Assembly: GCF_029784135.1 (NCBI RefSeq) | Contig: NC_073746.1 | Location: forward strand, 92,330,564-92,394,563 | Length of the DNA stretch: 64,000 bases | Source: Toxorhynchites rutilus septentrionalis | Taxonomy: Eukaryota; Arthropoda; Insecta; Diptera; Culicidae | Direction of reading: 5' to 3' | Shown: one piece after another, positions 31,117 through 43,005 of the stretch | Numbering within the stretch: the stretch's first letter is position 1 | Layout: the number at the start of each line of letters is the position of its first letter | Notes under the pieces: generated by a model | Told to the model about the DNA's origin: nothing | Seen by the model: the letters and a program-made list of their open reading frames with translations, nothing else | The model's database searches: none | Translations under genes and position numbers: made by a program

Positions 31117-31716
31117 TGCACGATCTTCGGTGGCAGCTTCTCAAATTCTTTGGTTTGTTTCTGCACTTCTTCGAGTGTTTTCCCTATAGTGATCGAACTG
31201 TTCAGTGACATGTCCTCTGTCAAAAGTCGCTTTCTGAGATCGGATGACTTGCACCCTTCAATTATTTGATCGACGAGCATATCATCAATATCCACAAATG
31301 CACACCTGTTCGCTTGATATTGTAATCTAAACACAGACTCTTCAAATGATTCTTAATCTTCTTGTTTCATGGGTCGCAAAAAGGTGTCGCTTGAAACGCT
31401 TATGTGTTTGGGGTACGAAGTACTTGTCAAGTGATGTAATAGCCGAATCATATTTCAGAGGTACCAGTTCTCCACTTTCATCATTTGATGGAGTTCTCAA
31501 GTCCCATTTGATAAAATTGTCGTAATACGATTGGAGCTCAATACCTCCCAACACAAGTAAGAGATCATACTTCTCCACGTCGGAATCTATATCATTAGCT
31601 TTTATAAATCGTTCAAACGCTCTTCTCCACTTCAACCAATCATTCCTGGGATCGTTTCCTGCTTTGAATGTCGGCATTCCAGCCGCATCTGTAAAAAAAC
31701 ACAACAATCCAGCCAT
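31113..31716 (-). pseudogene. gypsy gag remnant in two frames
   Basis: 31716-31342 has the capsid-type stretch NDWLKWRRAFERFIKANDI and a region on filament-like gag architecture. 31334-31113 continues in another frame (ILRKRLLTEDMSLNSSITIGKTLEEVQ-like). No zinc knuckle follows. It forms the particle protein in intact relatives; here it is broken. Confidence 0.75.
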
Positions 31717-31903
31717 TCTTCCGAAATGTAAAATTGCACTGAGATAACTTTAACTACGTTTAAACACAATTATTCCATTTTTCTACTGAGTGCGCAATCT
31801 GCCTTGTTATTCTGACGTAATCGTTTGTACACCATAACCTCAATGTTAAACCCAATTACTTCCACTGTAACCAACACATCGACTCTCAAATCCCTTTCTT
31901 GAA

Positions 31904-32228
31904 GCATAACTTTATATTCCGCATAAAACAAGTTGACACGAACCATAACTTTGCACGTAGAATATCTCTGCACGAAGCACGACTCTGCGCGAAGCATAAC
32001 TCTGCACGAAGCATACCTCTGCACGAAGCAAAACTCAACAAGAAACATGATTCTGCACGAAGAAAAACTCAGCACGAATCATAACTCTGCACGAAGCATA
32101 TCTCTGCACGAAGCCTAACTTATCACGAAGCATAATTCTGCACGAAGCATAACATCTCACGTGGTATAACTCTGAAAGGAGCACAACTTTCCACACTAAA
32201 CTTTCTGCAAATAGCATAACCCTGCACG
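31904..32228. repeat. 17-bp minisatellite in the gypsy leader, about 18 units
   Basis: The unit is GAAGCATAACTCTGCAC with up to several changes per copy. It occupies much of the 5' untranslated leader between the 5' LTR and gag. Confidence 0.92.
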
Positions 32229-32790
32229 TAACACCTCAAAACGAAAACATCTAAAAATAATCCTTTTCATTGTGATCATCATTGATTCCACTCAGAATAT
32301 TTAGTCTTGGAACTTTCTATTTGTACCTCCGTCAACACTACCAGTGCATAATAATCTTGTCTGTATGCAATCTTTTCCGATGATGTTTTCTGATATCAGT
32401 GGAAAATAAACAAAAATAATTTAAAAATACACGAGAATTTCTTACGATACTTTTCTTTTGATGTTCTATAAAGTATTCAACACCATACTTTTTTTTCAAC
32501 CACCATTAGCTTTTTCTAGTTTTGTGAATTTCCGGTCGTCCATTAGAACTACCGTAGGAACAAGCACATATATATCTTTTTTTTTAAAAAAGAACTAATT
32601 TGGTCATTCGTCGCCATTTGCTTTTCCTAGCACTAATATTTTTTTCCGAATCATTCCGGCTGTTCATTTGAATTTGAACTTTGTAACAAGCATATTTTCT
32701 TTCATTTTCTTGCTTTTTTTTAATATGTCACTAAGCATAATCGCTTTATCACTTTTATTTTACTCACCGATTTTCATCCTAGTCGCCATT

Positions 32791-32994
32791 TGTAACACTG
32801 CTCCGTCGACCGTTTACTTTTCTCGTCCGATCAGTCTCGCGCTCCAAATGTAACTCCCCGACTAACTCGTCAGGTTTGCATTACTTACCGTTTCGTTTGT
32901 CTCGCTCACTCGTTATCGTCTTTCTCAGGCCACAACCCGCTACTGAAAACCATCTTGTGTTGTGTTGTCGTATATATTGTAACAACCCGTTACA
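32791..32994 (-). repeat. 5' LTR of the gypsy element (204 bp)
   Basis: Starts and ends with the TGTAAC/GTTACA inverted bases. In element orientation it precedes AA then TGGCGAC, a likely primer-binding site related to those pairing with tRNA-Arg in other gypsy elements (inference from the first seven bases). Confidence 0.92.
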
Positions 32995-33383
32995 GTCTAC
33001 TATCTATATAAATAAAAATGGATCGCCGAATGTCTTGATAAGAGCAAAACTCGAGAAAGAAATTGTCCGATTTAGGGCTGTCTTCATTCTATCATACTTT
33101 CTGTATCAAACAATTATTTCATGTAACGGAGAAACATGTTATTCGCAAGTGGATGAAAAATCTTGCACGAGAATTGTGCCTGGAAATAATCTGATATTAT
33201 AATGTCGAGTTTTGGTACAAGTACTGCAATTTTATAGTAAAAAATAACTATAAAGGGTAGATTAGAAGATCAATCAATGAACAGTTCCGCGATTGGACCC
33301 ATGAACGTGCACTTAGTAAGAAAACGTGGATGTGATAACGAAAAATAAATTTTTGGCGAGACGAAGTTTGCCGGGTCAGCTAG
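32995..33383 (+). mobile_element. Helitron, right part, ending in CTAG
   Basis: It continues the copy at 28660-29308 after the gypsy insertion. The start GTCTACTATCTATATAAAT matches 6428 onward, and the 3' end reads GACGAAGTTTGCCGGGTCAGCTAG then T. A TA-flanked MITE follows directly. Confidence 0.82.
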
Positions 33384-33385
33384 TA

Positions 33386-33794
33386 TAGTGATACTTATGT
33401 TATCTGCTGATCACGTGGATACTCTCTCTAAAACTGGTGGTATTATTTTCTCAAAATCTAGTGGACCGAGCAGGGCTGAAAGTGACATGCAAACATTTAA
33501 AAATAAATTTGTTAAATTGTTACGTAAATGTTTGAAAAATTGTGAAAATGGCGGCCATTCGAACTGAATATTGTCTGTTTTTTCAACAGAAGTCACTATT
33601 AAAAAACCATAAAAAAATGAAAAATTTAGATCAAAAACGGCATCGTCACAATTTAGATTACTCATTTATACATTTTTACCATTCACCATTTTTTTAAATT
33701 CAGTCAGATCGCGTCACTAAATTCTAAAAAAACGTACCACCAGTTTTAGAGAGAGCATACGCGCATCCAGCTACCAATAACATAATAATCACTG
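33386..33794. mobile_element. TA-flanked MITE, 409 bp, with ~55-bp imperfect terminal inverted repeats
   Basis: TA lies at 33384-33385 and 33795-33796. The ends read inward (C/T)AGTGAT..TTATGTTAT, and the best inner block is CTCTCTCTAAAACTGGTGGTA. There is no coding sequence. A Tc1/mariner or pogo origin is likely from the TA target. Confidence 0.8.
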
Positions 33795-33796
33795 TA

Positions 33797-34483
33797 TTGA
33801 CATCCAAAATATAGAAAAAATACATCTTCGAATATACCTTAACCAATCACCAAAATGCCCCAACATTGAATTTTTATTCCAACATTCAAAAAAAACACGA
33901 ATAAATCGATATTTTAGGTAGGTTCCCCCATTAAAAAAGATAGGAGCAATAGAAATACCGCAACTAATGAAATTGGAATGGAATTGAATGATTGGAATAA
34001 TTGCAATCGTAAAATGATGATTACAGGTTCAGCATTCAAAAAGTTTCATCGTCAATGCATTGATAGATGACTGATCATGAAATATCGTTAAATAACATAG
34101 TTGTTTCTACTTCAAAAAAAGAACAAAAACTTGTTTGACGAGCGCTCCAAAATTCGAAAATTGTTCCTTTCTCCAATCAGGTGCGTATTTTCTATGATGG
34201 ATGAAAATGTATCATAAGAAATTTGAGTTCTATGGATAATTTTTGATTTTAACGCCCTTAACGAAAATGATTTTATTATCTTTGAACTCTTCCTTGACAG
34301 TGAACTCGAAATGAAAATAGACGTGTACAAAGTAATGTAACATTTTAGAAGTATCTGAAGGCTAATTGCGGAAGAAGAAAAAACAGATACCTAAGATCTT
34401 GAAAAAAGTCAAGTTCAATTTAGATAATTATGATAGCATTGTGATTTGCGTGATATTGAAAATTGTCGCAAGAGCAAATTACA
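33797..34483. other. AT-rich non-coding DNA
   Basis: No supported gene or repeat. Confidence 0.4.
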
Positions 34484-34992
34484 CGTAAGGTAAATGTTGT
34501 TCGTTTGTCCGATTTTGGATGTTTTCACGCAACTAGTAAATGCACATCGATTTTTCTTCATGAAAATCACATGTAATCAAGACAGTTTGTTGAAAAGACC
34601 CAAGTCTCTAGTTGCTAATAATACCATTAGGCGTTCAAATTGTTCATTTTTTATGTCTTAACGATTTTCTTCAAAGAGAAATTATGATCATGGTTTGTCC
34701 GGTTTTAGAAATAACCATTCTTAATGAAAAAAAATCGGATTTTCAAATAGATGTTGCATATCCCATTGCTTGAGTTTACTGCCATAATATTGATCCATTC
34801 ATAATTAAGGCTTTCTTCAGAATATTGCCTTTTCTTGACCATTTTAAAGGTAAACAGCACTCAATTTTATTTATATGTTTTGAAACATTTGAATACCTGA
34901 TTTGACAGAGGTGCACTGAGTTAGAGCATTCGAAAAGTGGACAAACCAAGAACATGTTTTCGACTGGACAAACCAACATCATTTACCTTACG
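34484..34992. mobile_element. MITE of about 509 bp with ~27-bp terminal inverted repeats
   Basis: The left end CGTAAGGTAAATGTTGTTCG (then TTTGTCC) is inverted at the right end with two changes. A TGGTTTGTCCGG motif recurs internally. No target duplication was fixed. Confidence 0.7.
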
Positions 34993-35458
34993 ACAGTGAT
35001 TTGATATGACAATTTGTATTCGATTTTGAAGGGGGCTTTTATAGAGAAGTTTGTCGTTATAGAGGGCTTCGCCTGTACCTCGTCATTCTCATAGCTTCAA
35101 ATAGGTAGAAGTAATCATCATTATCATGGTTAGTTGTTATTTGGTTCTCCTCGCTTTATTGTGTGAGCAAAAATTCCTAAATTGCGATGTTTTGAGGTAC
35201 CATTTTACGGGAATAATTTCGACACTTTAAGTTAATAATAAGTTGATATTTTTAGTGTATCAATTAAGATCCGAGACCACAAACTATATTTTTCATTGAG
35301 AATTTAATCAGATGTACCATCTGTCAAAATCTCTTTTTTCATGATTGACCTGACAGACAACAATCATATGCGTGTTTTCAGGAAACACACATATTTAAAT
35401 TAAATGGGTTCCTATATAAAATACTACAAAATCGAGATTTGTTCAGACAATCCTTCCA
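34993..35458. other. Non-coding DNA
   Basis: No gene or repeat family recognised. Confidence 0.4.
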
Positions 35459-35468
35459 AAATAATTTT

Positions 35469-35751
35469 CTTCTTCTTCTTCAATGGCACTAACGTTCTTA
35501 GAGGAACTTCGCCGTCTCAACGTAGTATTACTTGCGTCATTTTTATTAGTACTTAGTTGAGATTTCTATGTAAATAACACGCCTTGCAATGCGTTCTGAG
35601 TGGCAAGCTCTAGAATACGCGTGATCACAGTGCAAGTCGGAGGAAATTTCTTTGACGAAAAATTCCTCCGACCAGAACGGGAATCGAACCCGAACACCCG
35701 GCATGTTAGTTATGACGCTAACCACTCGGCCACGGGAGTGCACAATAGTGC
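35469..35751 (-). mobile_element. tRNA-derived SINE, family B, second full copy
   Basis: Reverse orientation; head with box A TGGCCGAGTGG and box B GGTTCGATTCC, body as in 28234-28519, tail (GAA)n at the left. A target duplication AAATAATTTT flanks it at 35459-35468 and 35752-35761. Confidence 0.9.
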
Positions 35752-35761
35752 AAATAATTTT

Positions 35762-36499
35762 ATATCTGTCAAATTCGAATGATTACCAAAAGTGTCGAAA
35801 AGCCTCCACATCTAGCACAAACGAGCTCTATGACATCAACTGAGATGTGCTAGAAAATTAAATGAATTAAACCAACTCAATTGAACCCTGCAAACAGTCA
35901 AGTGACGAATATGTTAATGATGTAGAATTCCTCATCTACTTACAATTTTCATAACCATGAAATTACCAAAACTGTAGTTTAGCAGTATACGAGGTCTACT
36001 TTTTACTTTTACGAAAATAACCCCAAACACGATTCGCTCGATTAAGAAATCTCGCGATGAAGTCATTTGTTTTCAGTTCTCAAAACTATGAAAATATTGT
36101 TGAAACAATATTTTGTTAGTTCAAAATCCCAAGGAACTTCAATGCTACCATTTTTTGTTGAAACCATTTTGTATCATTTGGGTTCATACTGGGTGACCGA
36201 ATGCCGTCGGCACAAACATCACGGTAAAATCGGGAAGTTGATCATGTATTTTCATTCCGAGAGTCAATAATTTTCGATTCGTGTGAAACAATATGTTTTG
36301 TCATTCATATACTGAATGTTTCATATTCTCAATAAAACAATCGAACTGTTAAAATGCCTGCTAGTGTTCAAACCTCAACAAAGTCTCACTCAGAGTCCTT
36401 TTTTTTCATGAAAATTTAAACAGTTCCAGCAACATATTGATAGTGAAAACAAGCTCACACACACACACACATTCACAAACACACAATTTCCTCCTTACA
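35762..36499. other. Non-coding DNA with a (CA)n microsatellite
   Basis: CA repeats lie at about 36452-36486. No gene recognised. Confidence 0.45.
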
Positions 36500-38500
36500 A
36501 ACTGTGAATTGACTTTCTTCGGAAAACTCTGGAACACCATCGATGGACGCGTACGTGGCGGCGGGGGGCTCGGGGCAAACGCTGGGGTATCATAATTCAT
36601 TCAGCTTTACAGCCGTCACTTTTTGAGGCGCACGCTCACTAGCGAGATCATCATCGTCATCAGAGTCAGTTTTCGGTTCACCCATCCCCATTTTATTTTC
36701 ATGTTTTTTTTTTGCGCCACCAACCATCCTGGATCCATCAATCGGACGCATTTCCTCAGAATCCGAGCATATTCGATGACGGCTTCTGATGATTCCACTT
36801 CTTGCCTCCAGAAAAGAGGTCTCTCGTTCGTTCGGCGCTTCGGCGCTTCTATCCGACGGGCTTTTCACCACCCCGACGGTATTTTGATTTCTTCTCGCGT
36901 GAGTAACTGTCACTTTGGTTGAGTAGTTTCCTTCCAGAGCAGGACACAAACACGACAAGATGACACAAGAAGTCTCTAATGGTGCTCCGGTTGTATGTTT
37001 CATCAATGCTATCGATGAGAGGGAGAGAGCCGGTGACCGGTGTTTTCCCTCAATGTTTTGATGGCTCTTTGCCTCTCCGTTCGAAGGGGAAGTTATGGTT
37101 TCTCCGAGAGTCGGAGGAGAAGTGGCGAGAGAATCGTGAGAAAGAGCGTGTTTTGAGGGGTAATTTATGTATACCTCTACACCACTACCAGAGCAGATCT
37201 CACACAAACACATCCAGCGTGGCAGGTGGTTATCTTTGAGGGGCATTTGGATCCCACACCGATGCTTGCCAATTTTTCTTCAATTGCTGCAAAGTTGTCT
37301 ACGGAGAGCACACGGGGACTCGTTTGGAGATTATGCATTCATGCCATCTTGTTCTGGTCAATGCATGGGGGGGTCACCGCGTTGACGGAAGACTCCAACC
37401 GTCTCGTTTTCTCCGTCCGAAGTTTCACGCCGTAAAGTCGGAGTAACTGGCCAATAATAGCAACAAAAAGTGCATAAGAGCACGCGGCCAGCCAGTCTGT
37501 CATTCTTGCTGGATCGTAGCAGAATTTCCTTCCCCGTCGGGTCGGACAAAACGGGACCCAGTGTCCCAGAAGTCGAATGCGAAACGTATCTCGGTGGTGA
37601 ATGCTCTTCGCCGGTTCCGTAGTGGCGAGCGAAAAGTAATAAAGCGTATGATTTATTGACGTTTTCTTGGTTTGAAATATTGGTCCGCTCGAGTGTTTCC
37701 GAGCGAAGGTTAGCGCGACCGCGTAATGGTCACCGCCCCCGTGGTTTGCAGAAAGCTCGCCCAATTAGCCACGTCGATCGATCAAAACATTTCGTGGCAG
37801 AAACCAAAACATTAACGCTCAATCGATAGACCTGAAATTGCGCTAAATTCTTGCCAAGTCGACGGAAACATCGACTGTGTAAACAGTTTGCGTCTAAGTG
37901 CACTTTTCGCAACGTGGTGCCGGCTGTGCGCCACATCCATGGTAAGGAAAACGAAAACATAAAATCACATGTTTTTCACGAAAGGGCGCAAATGGTATAG
38001 AGCGTAGCGCAAAACGCGGTTCAAGAGAAAATAAGGGATAACAAAAAAAAAATACAAAAACAGAGTGATATGTTTGTGTTGTACGAACATCGTTCCGAGA
38101 AGAGCTGATAATATGCATCCGCGTAGCGCCCCATCGGAGTGATGTACGCGTGAAATTTATGTTTTTATGCGCCTCGGTTCTTGTATTGCGTTTTTATGCG
38201 AGAGTGAGAGCCGAATCTCGCATTGTGTACGTGTGCACGCATTTTCCTTTTCCTGCCCCCTCGACGGAACGAGAGGAGAAAAACGAAACTCCGTGTGCAC
38301 TTCACTGATGGTGGTGGTGGTTGTGATGAATGCTGCAGGTGTTGGGAAGAGAGGATACTTCAGAAGAGTTATCACCACTAGTGTTGTACCGGGCAACAGA
38401 TGGCGCTCTAAGTACTGGAGCACGGATGCAATGCTGTTTGGCCAACGTGCTCACGCTCCAGGAACAGATTGTAACCGTTAAACATATTGTAAGTGACATT
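36500..38500. other. Unique GC- and CpG-richer island, possible host 5' gene region
   Basis: The composition contrasts with its AT-rich TE surroundings and nothing in it repeats elsewhere in the window. The longest frames, including 218 codons on the minus strand at 36590-37246, show no domain. A consensus 5' splice site GTAAGG at 37942 directly follows an ATG (37939-37941). This suggests, but does not prove, a first exon. Confidence 0.45.
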
Positions 38501-38602
38501 TTTTTTGTATAAATTATGCACAATATTTATACAGCTCGAAGTTACAATATAGCTCGGAAAAAGTTTAATCAATTTTTACTACAGCGCGGACTCTATTAAA
38601 TA

Positions 38603-39136
38603 CAGTCTCCGATTTCTTTTCAATGTATATAATCGAATCCTGTATGTAAGCGAGTCAAAAAAAAATTTTTTTATTTGTTTTTTATGCATATACTTTTAGT
38701 TTATTGAAAGTTAAAGAAGAATGTAATTTTTTATTCATCCGCTTAAAGTCAGAAATCACCTTTCTCACATGAAAAAATTTTTTTTTTTAGAATCTCTCAG
38801 GAGGTGACAGATGATCATATTTGATGGAAAAAATCCTTCTACGCATATGTTCGAATGTCAACAATGACAGAGTTATAGAACTTTTGTTTTGTTTCGGACT
38901 CTGTTGCCTCAAACTGGCTCTACACTAAAAAGTACGCTACGTAAGCCAATTCTGTTGCTTTCATTTTAAAGCCACTTGAATTTCACCTTAACGTTGAAAG
39001 ATTACATTTTTTCTTGAAATAAGTCATATTTGAACTATATAAACAATTTTTTTTTCAAACTGTATGTAATCGAGTCCAAAATTGAATAATATCGAGTCAA
39101 ATATAATCGAGTCTGTATATAATCGAGTCCAACCTG
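38603..39136. mobile_element. pogo-like MITE with repeated ATAATCGAGTC motifs
   Basis: TA lies on both sides (38601-38602, 39137-39138). ATAATCGA(G/A)TC(C) or near variants occur at the left (38629, then GCGAGTC at 38650) and at the right (39068, 39088, 39101, 39119), all in the same orientation. The outer inverted match is only CAG. The subterminal-repeat design is like the Tigger element's. Internal sequence is shared with 14880-15240 and about 1140-1290. Confidence 0.65.
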
Positions 39137-39179
39137 TATTAAAGCCTGTCCACGTTAAATTTCGGACACCAAGATGATG

Positions 39180-41490
39180 TCAGTAAAACAAAAATTCACG
39201 TAATACAACAAAACCGATTAATTCAGTAAAATATCTAAAACAAGGAAAGCTTCGATATGATTCACGTTGTCTGTAAAATTCATGAACATTCGTGGAAACA
39301 TCTGCCATTAGGTACCATACAGTATCCTCAGATATGCTGGCGGCGACGCTTTCCCATCTCCTCTTGATATCATTAACCCTCCTGTACTCGCGTGCAAAAT
39401 CATAACACGTATACTCGCGCACGGTGTCACAGACCGAAAATTTTTCAGGTTTTATTGGCATTTACTTGAAGAAGAGAGTATGATTGAATGAAAAAACTCC
39501 AAAAAATATGTTTTCTTCGTCTTTATTATGTTTTAATAGTCATGTAATTCAGCCTCCTCAAAATAGGGTAATTTTTGATACTCCAACACAAATAACGAAA
39601 TTCGAATTTTTCACTGTTATTAATTAAAAGTAAGCAACTGAATATAATTCATGGAAGTATAGAGAGCTATAAAATAACATAAAAACGTATTAATCGATTG
39701 TGGTTTCATTGGTGTGAGAATCAGAACATAGCATAGCTGCATGCATTTAACATATGTTTTACATTTCATGCAATTGTTGCGTGTTTTTCTGGTCTTTTAT
39801 CGAAGAGAAGAATTATAACGACCTTCTAGATAATTACGAGATGGTAAAGGTTCTGGAATATGAAGTTTGCATATTTCTAATATTCTTTGTCTCTGTTTTC
39901 TTAGTAAACTAAGAATTAAATGCCTTTCTTTAGATGGGGCATAAAAAGATGATATAAAAGAATTTCTAGGAACTTCCTTTTCTTTTTCTTGTTTTGTTGT
40001 CGATATTGTTCAAAAAAAAATAATCCCGAAACTGTTACTGTTAAAAATTACCATAAGCTACCATTAGTTTTTAGTTTACTGTTTACAATTCTTCCACAAG
40101 TGAAATTCTTTCACAAGTGTGTATATGTATGACCATTATATTTAGCGAATAACTATACGAAAGTCAAACATTTATATTTTGCTTTTGCACGTATGAATCT
40201 AACGACGAATAGTTAATCTATGGATCCGTTCAATTCAGTTACAAAAGGGACTGAAATCAAATAAGAATAGTCCGGTAATGATCTTATGCATTATATTCAA
40301 TAAATATTCTACGCCACTAACATTAATTTATACATTTTATTCAACAATATTCTAGAATATGAAAAAAGGCACTTGTCCAAAAAAGTTACTCTTATACTCG
40401 CGTCGGTTTGTCAGACCGAAAGTGTTACAAAAGTGACACACGTCCCCTTTGTACCAACACATGCGATACGTTAAACGATGACGAACGATGAATAACGAAG
40501 CTAGAGAGAATCCCAAAGTCGTAGTGTTGATATTTTTTGAGAAATGAACGAATTATTGATTTCTCGGTCTGACAGACCAATGCGCGAGTATAGGAGTGTT
40601 AATGCCATTCGCTTTCTTCTTAGTTTCGAATAGTTTTCGCTTAATCAGAGCCCAGTACTTTTCCACTGGGCGAAGTTCTGGACAGTTCGGTGGATTTGCT
40701 GTTTTTGGTACATATTTGACCTCATGTGCATTATACCATTCCAGGGTGGATTTTGCATAGTGACAAGAGGCGAAATCTGGCCAAAACAACGCTGGAGAGT
40801 CGTGGCTTCTTATGAATGGTAGCAAACGCTTCTGGAGACATTCCTTCTCGTAGACATACTTGTTGATAGTGCCAGTAGAGACGAAAGGTTTGTATTTTCG
40901 GCCACAACTACATATGGCCTGTCAAACTAAGTACTTTTTGGGGAATTTAGACTGCTTCTTGGTCCGGAAACACTTGGCCACGGCATTCCTTCGCATTGCA
41001 GTATAAAAAGCGAGACCCGGAAGCTGTTTGAAGTCTTCGAGAACATAAGTTTCATCGTCCATTATGGTGCATGAACATTTTTGCAAAAACTGGATGTAGA
41101 GCACCTTAGCACGGCTCTTTGCAGTGAAATTTTGCTTATCTTCACGATTGGGCACCTTTTTCACTTTGTACGCCTTCAGTCCATCCCTCTGCTTCACTTT
41201 GTGTACATATGATTTTGATTTTCCAACCTTTCGAGCCACATTTCGAACTGAAAGGTTAGGATGTTTCTCAATAATGGCAACCACCTTTCTGTCCATCTGT
41301 CGGGAGCATACTTTTCGATTGGTTCCGCATCCAACATTCCGATCCACAGTTAAGCGCTGGTCAAACGATTTGCACACACAGTACTCTTCGGCAGTTTTAG
41401 CTTTTTGACGAGATCGCGTACCGTCAATGTTGGATTTTGCTGCCGTTCGTGCAAAATGCGTTCGCGTACTTCCACTTGATTCGACGCCAT
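39180..41490 (-). pseudogene. DD37E transposase pseudogene, split by the piggyBac derivative
   Basis: From the start near 41490 (MASNQVEVRERILHERQQNP) the frame changes near 41370, continues with a helix-turn-helix (SVRNVARKVGKSKSYVHKVKQRDG) and the first catalytic motif (MDDETYV), and breaks again near 40922. 40825-40602 has the second and third catalytic motifs (LFWPDFASCHYAK, PELRPVEKYW), 37 residues apart. After the insertion, 39372-39250 supplies the C-terminus (NDIKRRWESVAASISEDTVW). It is dead but was DD37E. Confidence 0.9.
39377..40598 (-). mobile_element. Non-autonomous piggyBac derivative, copy 2 (1,222 bp)
   Basis: It is flanked by TTAA at 39373-39376 and 40599-40602. Ends CCCTCCTGTACTCGCG and CACTCCTATACTCGCG. 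Closely similar to 23512-24775 along its length but without the hairpin's left arm, and with a degenerate C-terminal cysteine-rich remnant near 39705-39790. Confidence 0.9.
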
Positions 41491-41623
41491 TTTACCAAAC
41501 TGGAGACATGTAAACATGTTGAACATCGAAATAAAGAGGAGGGTTTCAGCTGTCATGTAAGTGAAATATTTCATAAACTACACTGAAAGAAAAGTGTCCG
41601 AAATTTAACGTGGACAGGCTTTA

Positions 41624-41984
41624 ATTGTTGAAATATAAGATGATCCATAGCAACACGTTAAGAAACACAACAAAATTTGAAAACCAACAAATTATTATAC
41701 TATTGGGAGTACAGTGATGCTTCTGAATCTGGACGCTTTTTTATCCGGACACTTTTTCATTACATTCAATATTATGACAAAACCATGACATTGTTTGCAT
41801 GTTGAATTGATGTGGCTGATAGTTACTATTGTGTCAATTTAGTTTAGTGTCAAAAACAGCTAGGTACGTTAACAAAAAAATGACAAAAATCAATGTGAAT
41901 TTCACAAACCCATGTCCGGGATAAAAAGCACATTCAGAAAATGTTTTAAAATCCGGACGGTTAAAAGTTGACGATCAAACTTCT
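41624..41984. mobile_element. Possible degraded MITE with TCCGGAC repeats
   Basis: GGACGCTTTTTTATCCGGAC near 41730 is roughly inverted near 41915-41960 (TCCGGGATAAAAAGC...ATCCGGAC). A TACAGTGATG start near 41711 resembles TA-targeting elements. Borders are uncertain. Confidence 0.35.
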
Positions 41985-42549
41985 CATTGAAGGCGTTGCA
42001 TAAGGGCAGTCTTCCGAATAACACTTACACATGTCCACGCGATGTGAAAATTCCATGTTTTTGTTTGAATTCGAACATAATTTTCGCTAGTGTTGAATGT
42101 CTAACCCAAACACGAACAATGATAAACAAACATAAACATGTGAAAACAAACACGATGTTTATAATTCAAGAACATCATGTACAAACATATCACCCGATGT
42201 CGCAGTATTCATTGCTTTCGTTTCGTTTCTTTTTATACACGGAAAGAAATTATTCATCCCAAAACATTTCTTCGTAGAATACTTTTTCACAGAAACGAAC
42301 TTGAAATTTAGTTCGCATTACAAAAGTTGCACGAACTAAGAGGCTATGTGTTCATACACATTTTGCAAGTCTGATTAAATAATACTTGGTTTCGTGCAAA
42401 GAAAACATTCTCTGAATAGAAAGAAGCTTTCTATAAGAATTTTTTTGAGTGCATGTTGGCAATTGAAGTCTGAGGAACCTTCTGCACAGCGGTCGACGTC
42501 GTACAAATGCTAACCAAAAAAAAAAAAACCCAAAAAATTTTTTTTTTCT

Positions 42550-42688
42550 TTATTATAGTGACTTTCAACACATTTCGGCTCGTTCGTCATTTTTACTTCC
42601 ATTTTTGGAAGAATGTCGGGAGTGAGAATTGATCTCGTGATCTCTGCGTGAGAGGTATGGATGTTACCACTACGCCAGATCGCCTCCC
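42550..42688 (-). mobile_element. tRNA-derived SINE, family A, copy 3
   Basis: Reverse orientation; box A TGGCGTAGTGG and the same body and tail as 16769-16917. Near-identical flanks ACCCAAAAAATT and ACCCAAAAATT (about 42528-42539 and 42690-42700) form the target duplication. Confidence 0.88.
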
Positions 42689-42963
42689 TACCCAAAAATT
42701 AGTTTTAGATGCAACCTTCAGCGGCACACAGCAGAACCAGCAGAGAAATTTCAGCGGCTGAAAAACACCATTAATTTTTCGATGTTATCACAAACTGAAT
42801 GAAGGAAAAAGCTAAAAACTACACTTATTCTACACTACATATGCTATGTGTGCATGCGATTGCATCATCCTTTCTTCTCCTCTTCTTCGCTCGTTTTATA
42901 GCTCGGGTCGCGTTCGTCGCGAACAAGCAGTATTGGCCTCTTGTATTCAAAGATCCAGCCAAA

Positions 42964-43005
42964 ATGGTTGCTCCCGTGGTCGAGTCGTTAGCGTCACGCA
43001 TAAGA
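42964..43005 (+). mobile_element. Head fragment of SINE family B
   Basis: GTTGCTCCCGTGGTCGAGT then CGTTAGCGTCA matches the 5' tRNA-like part of 28234-28519; the rest is missing. Confidence 0.6.

Larger units (their letters stand above)
29309..32994 (-). mobile_element. Internally deleted Ty3/gypsy LTR retrotransposon
   Basis: Two LTRs of 206 and 204 bp, starting TGTAAC and ending GTTACA, flank 3.3 kb of internal sequence. A 5-bp target duplication GTCTA is at 29304-29308 and 32995-32999. The element reads on the minus strand: 5' LTR at 32791-32994, primer-binding-like TGGCGAC two bases inside it, a repeat-rich leader, gag, a shortened pol, then a purine tract AAAAAAGGGAGGAA against the 3' LTR. 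Most of protease, RT, RNase H and the integrase zinc domain are missing, so it is non-autonomous. Confidence 0.93.
39142..41621 (-). mobile_element. Decayed DD37E ITm transposon carrying a nested piggyBac derivative
   Basis: The inverted ends read AAGCCTGTCCACGTTAAATT (then TCGGACAC) with TA at 39140-39141 and 41622-41623. Inside, a piggyBac derivative (39377-40598) interrupts the transposase at a TTAA. Removing it leaves a typical element of about 1.25 kb. It begins four bases after the neighbouring MITE's TA. Confidence 0.9.

Noticed and set aside
31904..32228. Repeat protein encoded by the 17-bp array
   Set aside because: Frames of about 61 codons occur on both strands simply because the unit lacks stops in some phases; the position is the untranslated leader of the gypsy element.
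32996..33000. TCTACTATC as the true 5' end of the Helitron
   Set aside because: Sequence upstream of it is shared between 6305-6425 and 29190-29303, so it is internal in these copies; the TC there is coincidental or an older nested junction.
36590..37246. 218-codon minus-strand reading frame
   Set aside because: It has no recognisable domain, overlaps other long frames on both strands in GC-richer DNA where stops are rarer, and shows low-complexity acidic and Lys tracts only at its end.
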